From: Rhodococcoides fascians A44A
GTDB lineage: Bacteria > Actinomycetota > Actinomycetes > Mycobacteriales > Mycobacteriaceae
Assembly (NCBI RefSeq): GCF_000760735.1
Contig: NZ_JMEX01000008.1
Location: forward strand, 1,159,483 to 1,223,482
Direction: 5' to 3'
DNA: 64,000 nt
The notes below the pieces were generated by a model. It was not told where the DNA came from and searched no databases. It saw only the letters and a list, made by a program, of their open reading frames with translations. How positions within the stretch are numbered: position 1 is the stretch's first letter; every line of letters begins with the position of its first letter. This document shows, piece by piece, positions 44,503 to 53,355 of this stretch. The position numbers and the translations under genes are program-made.

Positions 44503-45243
44503 CTCATGACGCAAGATGCTGCGCGGGCCGCTCGCTGGCGCGGCTTCCACGCCTACCTCGACGTGGCCGTCGTCGTGCTCGTGTTGATCGCAACGAACCT
44601 CATCGCGCATTTCACGACGGTGTGGGCCAGCATCGCGACGGTCCCCATCGCTGCCGTCGTTCTCGTCGCCTTGACCCGACGCCGGGGTCTGGGCTGGTCC
44701 GAGCTCGGTTTGTCACCCAAGCAGTGGAAGACCGGTTCGATCTATGCTCTCGCAGCCGTGGGGCTGGTCCTCGCGGTCATCGCGATCGGCGCACTGCTGC
44801 CGATCACTCGGCCGTTCTTCATGGCCGATCGATACGCAACCATCTCGGCGGCGCTGGTCGCGTCGATGATCGTCATCCCGCTGCAGACCGTCATCCCGGA
44901 GGAACTCGCGTTCCGCGGCGTCCTGCACGGCACCCTGGGTCGGATCTACGGGGCGCGCGGAGTGTTCGCGGCCGGCTCCCTGCTGTTCGGCCTCTGGCAC
45001 ATCGCTTCGTCGCTCGGCCTCACCGCCAACAACACCGGATTCAGCAACTTCCTGGGCGGCGGACTGTTCGGCCAGGTCGTGGGCATCGTCGGCGCAGTCA
45101 TCGCGACGGCCGCGGCGGGATTCGTGTTCACCTGGCTTCGCAACCGAAGCGGCAGCCTCATCGCTCCCATCGCTTTGCACTGGTCCCTCAACGGCCTCGG
45201 CGCCCTCGCCGCCGCACTGGTCTGGCACGCCTCGACCAGCTGA
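44500..45243 (+). CDS. CPBP-family intramembrane metalloprotease
   Basis: A 247-residue membrane protein with about seven helices. The CPBP (Abi/CAAX-protease-like) motifs are all visible: PEELAFRG (EExxxR, about residue 130), LLFGLWHIASSLG and IALHWSLNGLG. The Glu and His residues should bind zinc within the membrane. Substrates of bacterial members are mostly unknown; roles include prenyl-protein processing and bacteriocin self-protection. It lies 32 bp after the membrane-tethered sigma gene on the same strand, which makes a regulated-proteolysis link conceivable but unproven. Confidence 0.87.
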   Translation: MLMTQDAARAARWRGFHAYLDVAVVVLVLIATNLIAHFTTVWASIATVPIAAVVLVALTRRRGLGWSELGLSPKQWKTGSIYALAAVGLVLAVIAIGALLPITRPFFMADRYATISAALVASMIVIPLQTVIPEELAFRGVLHGTLGRIYGARGVFAAGSLLFGLWHIASSLGLTANNTGFSNFLGGGLFGQVVGIVGAVIATAAAGFVFTWLRNRSGSLIAPIALHWSLNGLGALAAALVWHASTS

Positions 45244-45262
45244 GCAGTCGAGGGACAGCCGA

Positions 45263-45999
45263 CTATCCCTTTGCCCTCCGGGCTTTCTCGTCCGCTTCGA
45301 TGACTGCTGCTTCGTCGAGGGTGGGTGCGCTGCCGCCCAATCGTGCCGGTACCCACCGGGCGCCTGCCGGGTGTTCGTAACCTTGCTGCGCCACGCCGAG
45401 GGCGCTTTCCAATCCACTGCGTAGAGCTGTGGTGAGTTCGTCGGGGGTTCCGTGCGGAGGAATTGCTTGTCCGACGGCGATGTGCACGGGAAAGTTGTGT
45501 CTACCCAATGCTTTCGGCATGTCCTTGGTCATGATTCGCTGCGACCCCAGATGGCGACCGGAACGATCGGAACGCCCGCTTCCAGTGCCATCCGTGCGGC
45601 ACCGGATTTGAACGCCTTCAGCTCGAAGCTTCTGCTGATGGTGGCCTCCGGATACACACAGACCAGTTCACCGTCCCGAAGCGCCTGCACAGCAGCGGCA
45701 TACGACTCGGCTCCGGCTGCGCGGTCCACGCCGATGGCCTTGCAGTGTCGCATCAGGAACCCGACGACGGGATTGCGCTCGAGTTCTTTCTTCATCATGT
45801 AGCGAACCCGCCGCTTGCCCTGGCGCGCAACGAGTCCGACCTGCATGAAGTCGAGATACCCGGTGTGGTTCACGGCGAGTACGACGCCGCCGCGGCGCGG
45901 AATGTTCTCGGTTCCCCGATAGGTGATGCGTAGGCCTTGCACGGCGGTGATCGCACGAACCAACCCGGTCAACGCGGCATACACCGGTTCGCGCGACAT
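45263..45999 (-). pseudogene. 1-acylglycerol-3-phosphate acyltransferase-like gene with a frameshift
   Basis: A paralogue of the intact gene at 46004. The first frame (45999 down to 45529) carries NHTGYLDF (the H-x4-D active site), VYPEATISRSFE and VPIVPVAIWG, then stops. The rest (ALGRHNFPVHIAVG..RWVPARLGGSAPTLDEA) continues in another frame to 45263. Alignment with the paralogue places the break at the GGGG run near 45549-45552: one extra G would restore I-W-G-S-Q-R-I-M-T-K. So it is a 1-bp deletion or a homopolymer sequencing error. ATG 45999 starts 4 bp past the upstream stop. Confidence 0.85.
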
Positions 46000-46003
46000 G
46001 GCG

Positions 46004-46744
46004 TCAGCCCTCCCTTTTTGCCTTTCTCGCTGCCGCGTCCGCGGCGTCGAGCTTGTCCGCTTCCTCGAGGGTCGGAGCGCTGCCGCCGAGGCGTGCCGGC
46101 ACCCAGTACGCACCCTGCTCGTGCGGATATCCGTCCTGCAGTTTCAGCAGCATCTCTTTCATCGTGGAATGCAGCTTCTCGGTCAGCTCGTTCGCCGGTC
46201 CGACGGGCTCCAACGGCGCGCCGACGGCAATGCGGATGGGAGTGTTGGTGCGGCCCAGCCTCTTGGGGAATCCCTTGGTCCAGACGCGCTGCGCACCCCA
46301 GATGACCGTCGGGATGATGGGAACACCTGCTTCGATGGCCATGCGTGCCGCACCCGATTTGAATTCCTTGATCTCGAAGCTGCGGCTGATGGTCGCTTCC
46401 GGGTACACCCCGACCAGCTCGCCTCTGCGTAGATCCGCGACCGCGGCCTTGTAGGACTCCGCGCCCGCGCCGCGATCGACGGGAATGTGCTTGAGCGACC
46501 GCATGATGGGACCGGAAATCTTGTTGTCGAACACTTCCTTCTTGGCCATGAAGCGGATGTAGCGCTTCACCCGCCGAGGCGGCAGCCCGGCATAGGTGAA
46601 GTCCAGGTAACCGGTGTGGTTGACGGCGATGACCGCGCCGCCACTGGCAGGGATGTTCTCCTCGCCCTCCACCTCGAACTTCAGGCCTTGGGACGCGAAG
46701 ACGACGCGGGCGATGCCGATGACAGTTCGGTAGACGGGTTCCAC
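46004..46744 (-). CDS. PlsC-like 1-acylglycerol-3-phosphate acyltransferase
   Basis: A 246-residue acyltransferase. Motifs: NHTGYLDFTYAGLPP (H-x4-D, about residue 38), GAESYKAAVADLRRGE, VGVYPEATISRSFEIKEFKSGAARMA (acceptor site) and VPIIPTVIWG. It should acylate lysophosphatidate or a related lipid at the membrane. M. tuberculosis has several such paralogues here (Rv3814c-Rv3816c); this window has one intact and one broken copy in tandem. The C-terminal block YWVPARLGGSAPTLEEA is shared by both. Confidence 0.88.
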   Translation of the reverse strand: MEPVYRTVIGIARVVFASQGLKFEVEGEENIPASGGAVIAVNHTGYLDFTYAGLPPRRVKRYIRFMAKKEVFDNKISGPIMRSLKHIPVDRGAGAESYKAAVADLRRGELVGVYPEATISRSFEIKEFKSGAARMAIEAGVPIIPTVIWGAQRVWTKGFPKRLGRTNTPIRIAVGAPLEPVGPANELTEKLHSTMKEMLLKLQDGYPHEQGAYWVPARLGGSAPTLEEADKLDAADAAARKAKREG

Positions 46745-46801
46745 AGTCGGCTAGCGTAGTCGTATCGGGCGGTCGCGAGAAGAACGCTCTGGGGAGAAGC
46801 C

Positions 46802-47671
46802 GTGAACGGGGAAGGTCAGCTGAACATGAGTTCGCTTAGCAGAATCGCTCGTGCCGGTGCAGGGCTGCTGGGGGCAGTCCTGGTACTCACCGCGTGCGAG
46901 GGTGACGGCCAGCAGGGCATCCCCACCGATCCACCGTCGGCACCCACGACGGAAGAGACGACCACAGCGACGACCCCGACGACGTCAGCGACGACGACCA
47001 CTCCCGGACCGCCTCCAGGACCCGCCGTCGGCGACGTTCCGGGCAATCCGCAGGCCGCGTCCGCACTGGGGGCGTTCCTGGCCGACCTGGAAGCCGGAGG
47101 GCCGCCGGCTGTGACGCCGACGTGTTGGACCGTGCCGCCGACGGACATTCCGGTGCGATACTCCGACGTCGCCTCGATCGTCGACGCGGCCGGTCAGCCG
47201 GGCGTCGACGGTCAGTACGCGGTGACGTGGACCGGCCCGGTGTCGACGGTGTCGATCAAGCGCAGCGAGATCGCCTCCGGTTATGCCTGCCCGAGCGTCT
47301 ACCCGACCGGCACCGCACCGGTGTTCACCGACCTCGACGCGACGTACACCGTCGAGCGATACCTCGGGCGATTCACGGGAGCGCCGGTCGACCCCGCCGA
47401 CCTCGAAGGCGACTACCCCCTCGTCTGCGACACCCGCCCGACGTGGGATCCGCAGGGAACAGGCGTTCCCACGCCCGCGCCGCTGGCGAACAACCCGGGC
47501 AGGCTCACGGGGTCGGCGTCCTACAACCCGGCGAGCGTCTACGTGGCCTTCACCAACGGGGACTACAAGACGGTGTACGCCGACGTGACCAACGTGTCGG
47601 GATTCGAACAGAACCAAGTGTTCACACTGGCCATCGGGGCCAACGGGTACTGCATAGGCGACATCGCCTGA
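46802..47671 (+). CDS. Secreted lipoprotein, unknown function
   Basis: About 289 residues. The signal peptide SLSRIARAGAGLLGAVLVLTAC ends in a lipobox with Cys about 32, followed by a Thr/Pro/Ser linker and a globular domain of about 190 residues with several Cys (PTCWTV, YACPSV, LVCDTR, YCIGD) probably paired in disulfides. GTG 46802 follows GGGGAGA; ATG 46826 is an alternative. I do not recognise the domain. It is divergent from the acyltransferase genes and 31 bp from a small membrane protein gene on the same strand. Confidence 0.75.
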   Translation: MNGEGQLNMSSLSRIARAGAGLLGAVLVLTACEGDGQQGIPTDPPSAPTTEETTTATTPTTSATTTTPGPPPGPAVGDVPGNPQAASALGAFLADLEAGGPPAVTPTCWTVPPTDIPVRYSDVASIVDAAGQPGVDGQYAVTWTGPVSTVSIKRSEIASGYACPSVYPTGTAPVFTDLDATYTVERYLGRFTGAPVDPADLEGDYPLVCDTRPTWDPQGTGVPTPAPLANNPGRLTGSASYNPASVYVAFTNGDYKTVYADVTNVSGFEQNQVFTLAIGANGYCIGDIA

Positions 47672-47702
47672 CGCAACGTCCACGAACGGGGGGTACGACA
47701 CG

Positions 47703-48125
47703 ATGCTGGGGATCGACACCAAGATACTGCTGCTGCTCGCCGGGCTGATCCTGCTGTGGGCACTGGGCCTCGGCGTGTGGAAGTACCGCCAGATGGCGAC
47801 GTCGCCGACGGCTCTGGCCCACCCTTACGTCGACATCGCACACCGCGCTGCTCTGATGTACTCCTTCGCGACCCTGATCCTCGCAGCCCTGGCAGAGTTC
47901 TCCGGTTTCCCGACGGCCGTGAATCTGATCGCCGGACTGGTCGTCACCGTCTTCTTCGTCGCAGCCATCGCGAGCTACATGGTCCACGGGCTGTTGCGAG
48001 ACACGGACAACCAATTCGAGAACCCAGTCCACGGCACCCACGCCTTCATGTGGACCCTTGCCGTCGCCGAAATCGGAGGGACCGGGGTACTGGTTGCCGG
48101 CTTCGTCGTCGGGCAGTTCTTCTAG
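47703..48125 (+). CDS. Small integral membrane protein, unknown
   Basis: 140 residues with four hydrophobic segments (about 7-25, 53-70, 74-98 and 118-138) and a conserved-looking loop HPYVDIAHRAALMYSF. No catalytic motif is evident. It follows the lipoprotein gene closely and probably shares its transcript. It converges on the APC permease with 2 bp between the stop codons. Confidence 0.7.
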   Translation: MLGIDTKILLLLAGLILLWALGLGVWKYRQMATSPTALAHPYVDIAHRAALMYSFATLILAALAEFSGFPTAVNLIAGLVVTVFFVAAIASYMVHGLLRDTDNQFENPVHGTHAFMWTLAVAEIGGTGVLVAGFVVGQFF

Positions 48126-48127
48126 AC

Positions 48128-50044
48128 CTACCCGACGTGCACGTTCGGCCTTCGGTCTCGGTCGGGTTCCGCCCGGCGCAACACTTCTCGGGTCACCGGA
48201 GCGACTTCGCCGACGCCGATGAACAGGAAACGCAGTAGGTTCACCAGCGGATTGCCCTCGGACCATTCGAAGTAGACATCGGGGCGTACATCGGTGACGT
48301 TCCTGATCTGCAGCAGCACTGCGGCAATGGAATTGGGTACGGCCGAGGCGTCGACCCACAGCACCCGATAGTCGCCCTTCTGCTCTCCGTGGACGAGGAG
48401 GTCCGAGCTGAAGTCCGAGGCATCCCGGATATTGGCCTCCAGGAACAGGATCGGCTCGTCCGCGGGAATGTTGCTGTCGCGGCGCTGCTGCTCTTCCTTC
48501 GCGGCGTACTCCGCGGGGTCCAGATGCCGGGCGTCGTGGCAGACGATGCGTATCCGTCCGCGAGCGGCTGCTTCTTCGATGTACTGCAGCGACTCCTCGT
48601 CGAATTCGACCGAATCGGTGCGCAGTTCGAAGGACCTCGTGACCCTCGACCAGAACGACACGGCCATGATCACCAGAATGAAGAACGACGCCACCTTGAC
48701 GCCGTCGGGACGCTCGAAGATGTTGGTGACGGTGGTGTAGACGAAGACGACGGCGATGACCGAGAAGACCCACATCTGCACACGCTGACGGTTCCGCGCG
48801 GCGGAGATCGCGACCGCAGCCGACGCGGAGGTGATGAGTACCAGAACACCCGTCGCATAGGCAGAACTCTGCGCGTCGACACTCGCGTCGAAGTAGAGCG
48901 TGACGGCGACCGCGATCAACGAGAACACAAGCACCAGTGGTCGAACCGCGCGAGCCCACTCCGGCGCCATGCCGTACTTCGGCAGGTAGCGAGGAACCAG
49001 GTTGAGCAGTCCCGCCATCGCCGACGCCCCGGCGAACCACAGAATTGCGATGGTGCTGACGTCGTAGACGGTGCCGAACACTTCGCCGAGGTATTCGTGC
49101 GAGAGATAGGACAACGCGCGTCCGTTGGCTCCGCCGCCGCTCTGGAACTCGTTCTGCGGAATGAGGACCGTGGTGATGATGCTCGACGTCAGCAGGAAGC
49201 CACTCATGATGAGAGCGGCCGTGGTGATGAGCCTTCTGGCGTCGCGAATCCGGTTGGGAAGCGCGTCGTCACCGTCGGCGGCGATCTGCGGCATGACGGC
49301 GACGCCGGTTTCGAAACCGGACAGGCCCAGTGCCAGTTTGGGAAAGACGATGAGGGCGACGGCGATCATCATGAGCGGGTTTCCGTGCTGCGCGGTCATG
49401 GCGTGCTGCCAGTCGGACAGCAGCGACGGATTCTTCGCGATCTCCCAGAATCCGACGAAGACGACGACGAGGTTCAGCGCGAGGAACGTCCCGACGAGAA
49501 CGACGGCTATTCCGATCGCCTCGGTGAACCCTTTCAGGAAGACCGCGGTGAGCAACGCAAGCAGCACGAGGGTGACGATCACCTGTGCGCTGTCCAGACC
49601 TGCTGGCGCGAATGGGTTTTCGATCACGTGCGCCGATGCGTCGGCCGCGGACAGCGTCATGGTGATCAGAAAGTCGGTAGCCGCGAAGCCCAACAGAACG
49701 AGCACCAACACCTTGCCGCCCCACTTCGGCAGCAGCTTCTCGAGCATCGCGATGGAACCTTCACCCGTCGGGCTCTCTCGGGCGACGCGCCGATAGACCG
49801 GGAGAGCCCCGAACAGCGTCAACACGATCAGCACGACGGTGGCGAGCGGTGCAAGAGTGCCCGCGGCGAGGGCCGCGATTCCCGGCTGATACCCGAGCGT
49901 CGAGAAGTAGTCGACGCCCGTCAGGCACATCACTTTCCACCACGGGTGGGTGTGTTCGGTTTCGGTGGGCTTGCGGTACGGACCCAGATGCCCGGATGGG
50001 TTCTCGGTCACCTCACCGAGGAACCACGAGCGCAGACGCACCAT
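48128..50044 (-). CDS. APC-superfamily permease with a soluble C-terminal domain
   Basis: A 638-residue secondary transporter. After a cytoplasmic start, [28 protein letters not shown] opens the first helices, followed by [21 protein letters not shown] and about ten more helices to residue ~500. About 140 soluble residues follow ([20 protein letters not shown]). The superfamily carries amino acids or cations; the substrate cannot be read. I favour ATG 50044, which has TACGCT 7 nt upstream; an upstream GTG in frame is possible. Divergent from the NADH dehydrogenase gene with only 53 bp between. Confidence 0.8.
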   Translation of the reverse strand: MVRLRSWFLGEVTENPSGHLGPYRKPTETEHTHPWWKVMCLTGVDYFSTLGYQPGIAALAAGTLAPLATVVLIVLTLFGALPVYRRVARESPTGEGSIAMLEKLLPKWGGKVLVLVLLGFAATDFLITMTLSAADASAHVIENPFAPAGLDSAQVIVTLVLLALLTAVFLKGFTEAIGIAVVLVGTFLALNLVVVFVGFWEIAKNPSLLSDWQHAMTAQHGNPLMMIAVALIVFPKLALGLSGFETGVAVMPQIAADGDDALPNRIRDARRLITTAALIMSGFLLTSSIITTVLIPQNEFQSGGGANGRALSYLSHEYLGEVFGTVYDVSTIAILWFAGASAMAGLLNLVPRYLPKYGMAPEWARAVRPLVLVFSLIAVAVTLYFDASVDAQSSAYATGVLVLITSASAAVAISAARNRQRVQMWVFSVIAVVFVYTTVTNIFERPDGVKVASFFILVIMAVSFWSRVTRSFELRTDSVEFDEESLQYIEEAAARGRIRIVCHDARHLDPAEYAAKEEQQRRDSNIPADEPILFLEANIRDASDFSSDLLVHGEQKGDYRVLWVDASAVPNSIAAVLLQIRNVTDVRPDVYFEWSEGNPLVNLLRFLFIGVGEVAPVTREVLRRAEPDRDRRPNVHVG

Positions 50045-50100
50045 GCGACAGAGCGTAAACCCGCCGGGCGGCACGCGGCGGAACTACTGTGGATCCCATG
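50042..50100. promoter_or_regulatory. Compact divergent leaderless promoters
   Basis: Minus strand: TACGCT (50057 to 50052), 7 nt, ATG 50044. Plus strand: TACTGT (50085-50090), 7 nt, ATG 50098. Both starts lack a Shine-Dalgarno sequence. The two -10 elements lie 27 bp apart back to back. Confidence 0.5.
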
Positions 50101-51348
50101 ACTCACGTGGTGGTAGCAGGTGCCGGTCTTGCCGGAATTGCATGTGCGCACGATCTAGGCCGAAAGGGCGTCGACGTCACCCTCGTCGACCGCAACGACT
50201 ATCACCAGTTCCAGCCCCTGCTGTACCAGGTGGCGACGTCGCAGCTGCCCGCCGAGGACATCGCCCGGCCGTTGGCGTCGATCTTCGAGTCGATGAAGTC
50301 GGTGCGCGTCGTCCAGGCCGAGATCACCGATCTGAACTTCTCCGAACGCTCCCTCGTAGCGGGTGGCGAGCGGGTGTCCGGCGACTACCTGGTGGTGGCT
50401 GCGGGTGCGACGGCCAACTTCTTCGGCACCCCGGGCGCCGAAGAACACTCGTTTCCGCTCTACTCCGTCGCCGACGCCGAGAAGCTGCGTCACCACGTCA
50501 GCGACCTCCTCGGGGGCGAACACGACCCGCTGGACGTGGTGATCGTCGGAGGCGGTCCTACCGGAGTCGAAACCGCGGGCGCGTTCGCCGAGCTGTTCAC
50601 GGCGCTGCGCAAGATGAACCACCCGGGCGGCCGCGGCGAGGCGTGGTTGATCAACCACGGGCCCGCGCTGCTCGCGCCGTACAGCGAACGCTCCCACGAG
50701 TACGCCCACGACAAGCTCGTTCAGCACGGCGCGAAGGTGCGGCTCGGCGTCGGTGTGGCGTCTGTCGACACCGACGGTGTGCAGCTGTCCGACGGCTCTC
50801 GCCTGGCCTCCCGCACTGTCGTCTGGGCAGGCGGGGAGTCCGCGTCACCCATCGCGTCCACGGCGTCGGTGACGCCCGGCCACGGCGGCCGCATCGACGT
50901 ACTCGCCGATCTGACGGTACCGACGTTCGACGACGTGTACGCCGTCGGCGACGTGGCCAACATCCCCGGTTCCGACGGAAAGACATTGCCTCAGTTGGGA
51001 TCCGTTGCGCAGCAGGCAGGAGCGTGGACCGCCCGCAACATTCTGTTGTCCATCGCGGGTGAACCTCGAAAGCCGTTCGCCTACAAGGACAAGGGAATCA
51101 TGGCGATGATCGGACGCGGCGCCGCCGTCGCCGAGGTGGGAGCGCACCGTCACCAGGTGGAGGGTCCCCTCGCGTTCGCGGCCTGGTTGGGTGTGCACGC
51201 CGCCCTGCTCAGCGGCGCGCACAGCAAGGTCGACGCTTTCCTGTCCTGGGCGTGGGACTATTTCGACAGCGACCACGCTGCCATCGTCGAATGCCACGGC
51301 GACCCCAAACGCATCGCCTGGGCAGGCGACGCCAAGCCGACGATCTGA
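50098..51348 (+). CDS. ndh: Type II NADH dehydrogenase-like FAD oxidoreductase
   Basis: A 416-residue flavoprotein with two Rossmann motifs: VVVAGAGLAGIACAHDLGRKG (FAD) and VVIVGGGPTGVETAGAFAEL (NADH, about residue 150). YHQFQPLLYQVATSQL and the late VYAVGDVANIPGSDG with LPQLGSVAQQ follow the NDH-2 pattern. It should oxidise NADH and pass electrons to menaquinone without pumping protons. The C-terminal segment that anchors NDH-2 to the membrane is short. Converges on the lyase gene with 8 bp between. Confidence 0.85.
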   Translation: MTHVVVAGAGLAGIACAHDLGRKGVDVTLVDRNDYHQFQPLLYQVATSQLPAEDIARPLASIFESMKSVRVVQAEITDLNFSERSLVAGGERVSGDYLVVAAGATANFFGTPGAEEHSFPLYSVADAEKLRHHVSDLLGGEHDPLDVVIVGGGPTGVETAGAFAELFTALRKMNHPGGRGEAWLINHGPALLAPYSERSHEYAHDKLVQHGAKVRLGVGVASVDTDGVQLSDGSRLASRTVVWAGGESASPIASTASVTPGHGGRIDVLADLTVPTFDDVYAVGDVANIPGSDGKTLPQLGSVAQQAGAWTARNILLSIAGEPRKPFAYKDKGIMAMIGRGAAVAEVGAHRHQVEGPLAFAAWLGVHAALLSGAHSKVDAFLSWAWDYFDSDHAAIVECHGDPKRIAWAGDAKPTI

Positions 51349-51356
51349 CGCCGACG

Positions 51357-52187
51357 CTAGGTTCGGCTCTGGGCGTACTGGACAACTCGGCGTGCCGATC
51401 GTGCGACGGCCTCGTCGATCAGACGTCCGTTCTTGTCGACGCCGACGCCGGATGTCGCCTGCGCAAGGGCCTCCAGGATCTCCTCGGCCTCCTGCACCGC
51501 CTCCGACGTCGGTACGAAGGCGTCCCGTGCCGGGGCCACCTGGGCCGGGTGGATGCACGCTCGGCCGCGGAACCCCAGCCTGCGCAGTTCCACGGTGTCG
51601 GCAGCGAACGCGTCGGTGTCGCGGAACTCGACCGAGACCGCGGCGAGGGGCGGCTCGAGCCCCGCTGCCGCGCTCGCGACAACGACCTGACTGCGTGCGA
51701 ACAGCAACGCGCGACCGTCGTCGCCGGGCTCGATGGACAGGTCGGCGGCGAGGTCGACCTCGCCGATCTGCAGGAACCGCAGCCTCGGGCCCGTCGCGAT
51801 CGCCGGTAGGGCGAGTAGCCCCTTTCCCGTCTCGATCAGCGCCGAGAGTTCCGCGTGCGGTGCGACCGTATCCAGAATGCGCGCGGCTGCTTCGATCTCC
51901 TCGAGCGATTCGACCTTGGGTAGCCAGATGCCGGTGAGGTTCGGGCCTGCAACCGCACGGATGTCTGCATCCTGCAGAGCACCCGGATTCACCCGCACCC
52001 AGATCTCGACCTGCCCCGGTTCGCAGGCGGCCAACCACGCGGCGACGGTACTGCGCGCCTCGTCCTTGTTCGACGCGACGACTGCGTCTTCCAGGTCCAG
52101 GACCACGGCATCGGCTCCGGATCTCGACGCCTTGTCGAACCGAGCAGGTACGTCGCCCGGGACGTACAGGAACGTCAGTGCGGTCAT
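51357..52187 (-). CDS. HpcH/CitE-family lyase, probable citramalyl-CoA lyase
   Basis: A 276-residue TIM-barrel lyase of the CitE type: FLYVPGDVPARFDKASRSGADAVVLDLEDAV opens the barrel with the metal-binding region, then WVRVNP, LSALIETGKGLLALPAIA (the Glu ligand) and GRACIHPAQV. Such enzymes split citramalyl-, malyl- or related CoA esters. As the last gene of MaoC-CaiB-MmgE/PrpD-ACAD-CitE, cleavage of citramalyl-CoA to acetyl-CoA and pyruvate is the best guess. ATG 52187 overlaps the previous stop by ATGA. Confidence 0.85.
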   Translation of the reverse strand: MTALTFLYVPGDVPARFDKASRSGADAVVLDLEDAVVASNKDEARSTVAAWLAACEPGQVEIWVRVNPGALQDADIRAVAGPNLTGIWLPKVESLEEIEAAARILDTVAPHAELSALIETGKGLLALPAIATGPRLRFLQIGEVDLAADLSIEPGDDGRALLFARSQVVVASAAAGLEPPLAAVSVEFRDTDAFAADTVELRRLGFRGRACIHPAQVAPARDAFVPTSEAVQEAEEILEALAQATSGVGVDKNGRLIDEAVARSARRVVQYAQSRT

Positions 52188-53347
52188 CCGATCACTCCGT
52201 GGCCTGCCACGAGTGCCTTGGCGATGACGGTGCGCATGATGTCGTTGGTTCCTTCACCGATCGCCATCAGTGGGGCATCTCGGTACAACCGCTCGACCAC
52301 GAATTCCGTGGAGTATCCGTAGCCGCCGTGGATGCGCATCGATTCCAGACTGGCTTCGATCGCGGTTTCGGAGGCGAAGTACTTGGCCATCCCGGCTTCC
52401 ATGTCGACGCGTTTTCCCGAATCGGCCTGCGATGCAGCCCAGTACGTCATCAGCCGCGCGGCTTGCAACCGTGTCGCGATGTCGGCGATCTTCAGTTGGA
52501 TGGCCTGGAAGTCCGCGATGGATTGGCCGAATGCGGTGCGTTCCTTCGCGTACTTCAGTGCGGCATCGTAGGCAGCCTGGGCGATTCCGACGCTGCGGCC
52601 CGCGATGTTGAGTCGCCCGATCTCCAGCCCGGACAGCGCCTGCTGCAACCCGCGACCCTCGACACCACCGAGGAGGGCGGACGCTGGAACGCGGACGTCC
52701 TGGAGGTGGATTTCGCACGACTCGGTGCCCTTGTAACCGAGCTTGCCGAGATCGCGCTGTACTTCGAATCCCTCGGTCTCCGTGTCGATCAGCAACAGAC
52801 TCATGCCTTTGTGCGCTGGATCGGCGGTGTTGTCGGTTTTCACCAGCGTCGGCAGGACGTTGGCGTAGCGGGCGTTGGTGATCCACGTCTTGGTCCCGTT
52901 GACGATGTAGTGGTCACCGTCGCGCTTGGCGGTCGTCCGAATTCCCTGCAGGTCGGTACCGGCACCGGGCTCGGTGAGGCCGACGCCGGTGCGATACACA
53001 CCTGCCGCGAGTTTGGGAAGCAACTGTTCCTTCTGCTCCTGGGTACCGTGCTTGGCGATCATCCAGCAGGACAGGTTGTGACTGCCGAGGATGCCCGCCA
53101 CACCCATCCACCCACGTGCGAGTTCCTCGTAGACCAGCGTGAAGGACACCTTGTCCAGGTCCAGTCCGCCGAACTCCTCGGGAGTGGTGATTCCGAACAG
53201 GCCCATCGCTTTGAGATGTTCGACGATTTCCGTCGGGTATCGGCCGCTGCGCTCGTATTCGCTTGCAACCGGGATGATTTCCTTGTCGACGAACTTTCGC
53301 AGTGCGGATCGAAAGTCCTGCTGTTGCTCGGTGAACGTGAAATCCAT
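52184..53347 (-). CDS. Acyl-CoA dehydrogenase
   Basis: A 387-residue FAD-dependent dehydrogenase of normal family length. GVGLTEPGAGTDLQGIRTTAKRDGDHYIVNGTKTWITNA is the flavin-binding middle domain; GYKGTESCEIHLQDVRVP follows; the C-terminal helices hold IHGGYGYSTEFVVERLYRDAPLMAIGEGTNDI with the catalytic Glu in GEGTND. It introduces a double bond in a short acyl-CoA. In this operon a methylsuccinyl-CoA-like substrate would yield mesaconyl- or itaconyl-CoA for the MaoC hydratase; that is inference. A Shine-Dalgarno AGGA lies 7 nt upstream, 8 bp after the MmgE/PrpD stop. Confidence 0.92.
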   Translation of the reverse strand: MDFTFTEQQQDFRSALRKFVDKEIIPVASEYERSGRYPTEIVEHLKAMGLFGITTPEEFGGLDLDKVSFTLVYEELARGWMGVAGILGSHNLSCWMIAKHGTQEQKEQLLPKLAAGVYRTGVGLTEPGAGTDLQGIRTTAKRDGDHYIVNGTKTWITNARYANVLPTLVKTDNTADPAHKGMSLLLIDTETEGFEVQRDLGKLGYKGTESCEIHLQDVRVPASALLGGVEGRGLQQALSGLEIGRLNIAGRSVGIAQAAYDAALKYAKERTAFGQSIADFQAIQLKIADIATRLQAARLMTYWAASQADSGKRVDMEAGMAKYFASETAIEASLESMRIHGGYGYSTEFVVERLYRDAPLMAIGEGTNDIMRTVIAKALVAGHGVIG

Positions 53348-53355
53348 GACGTGTC

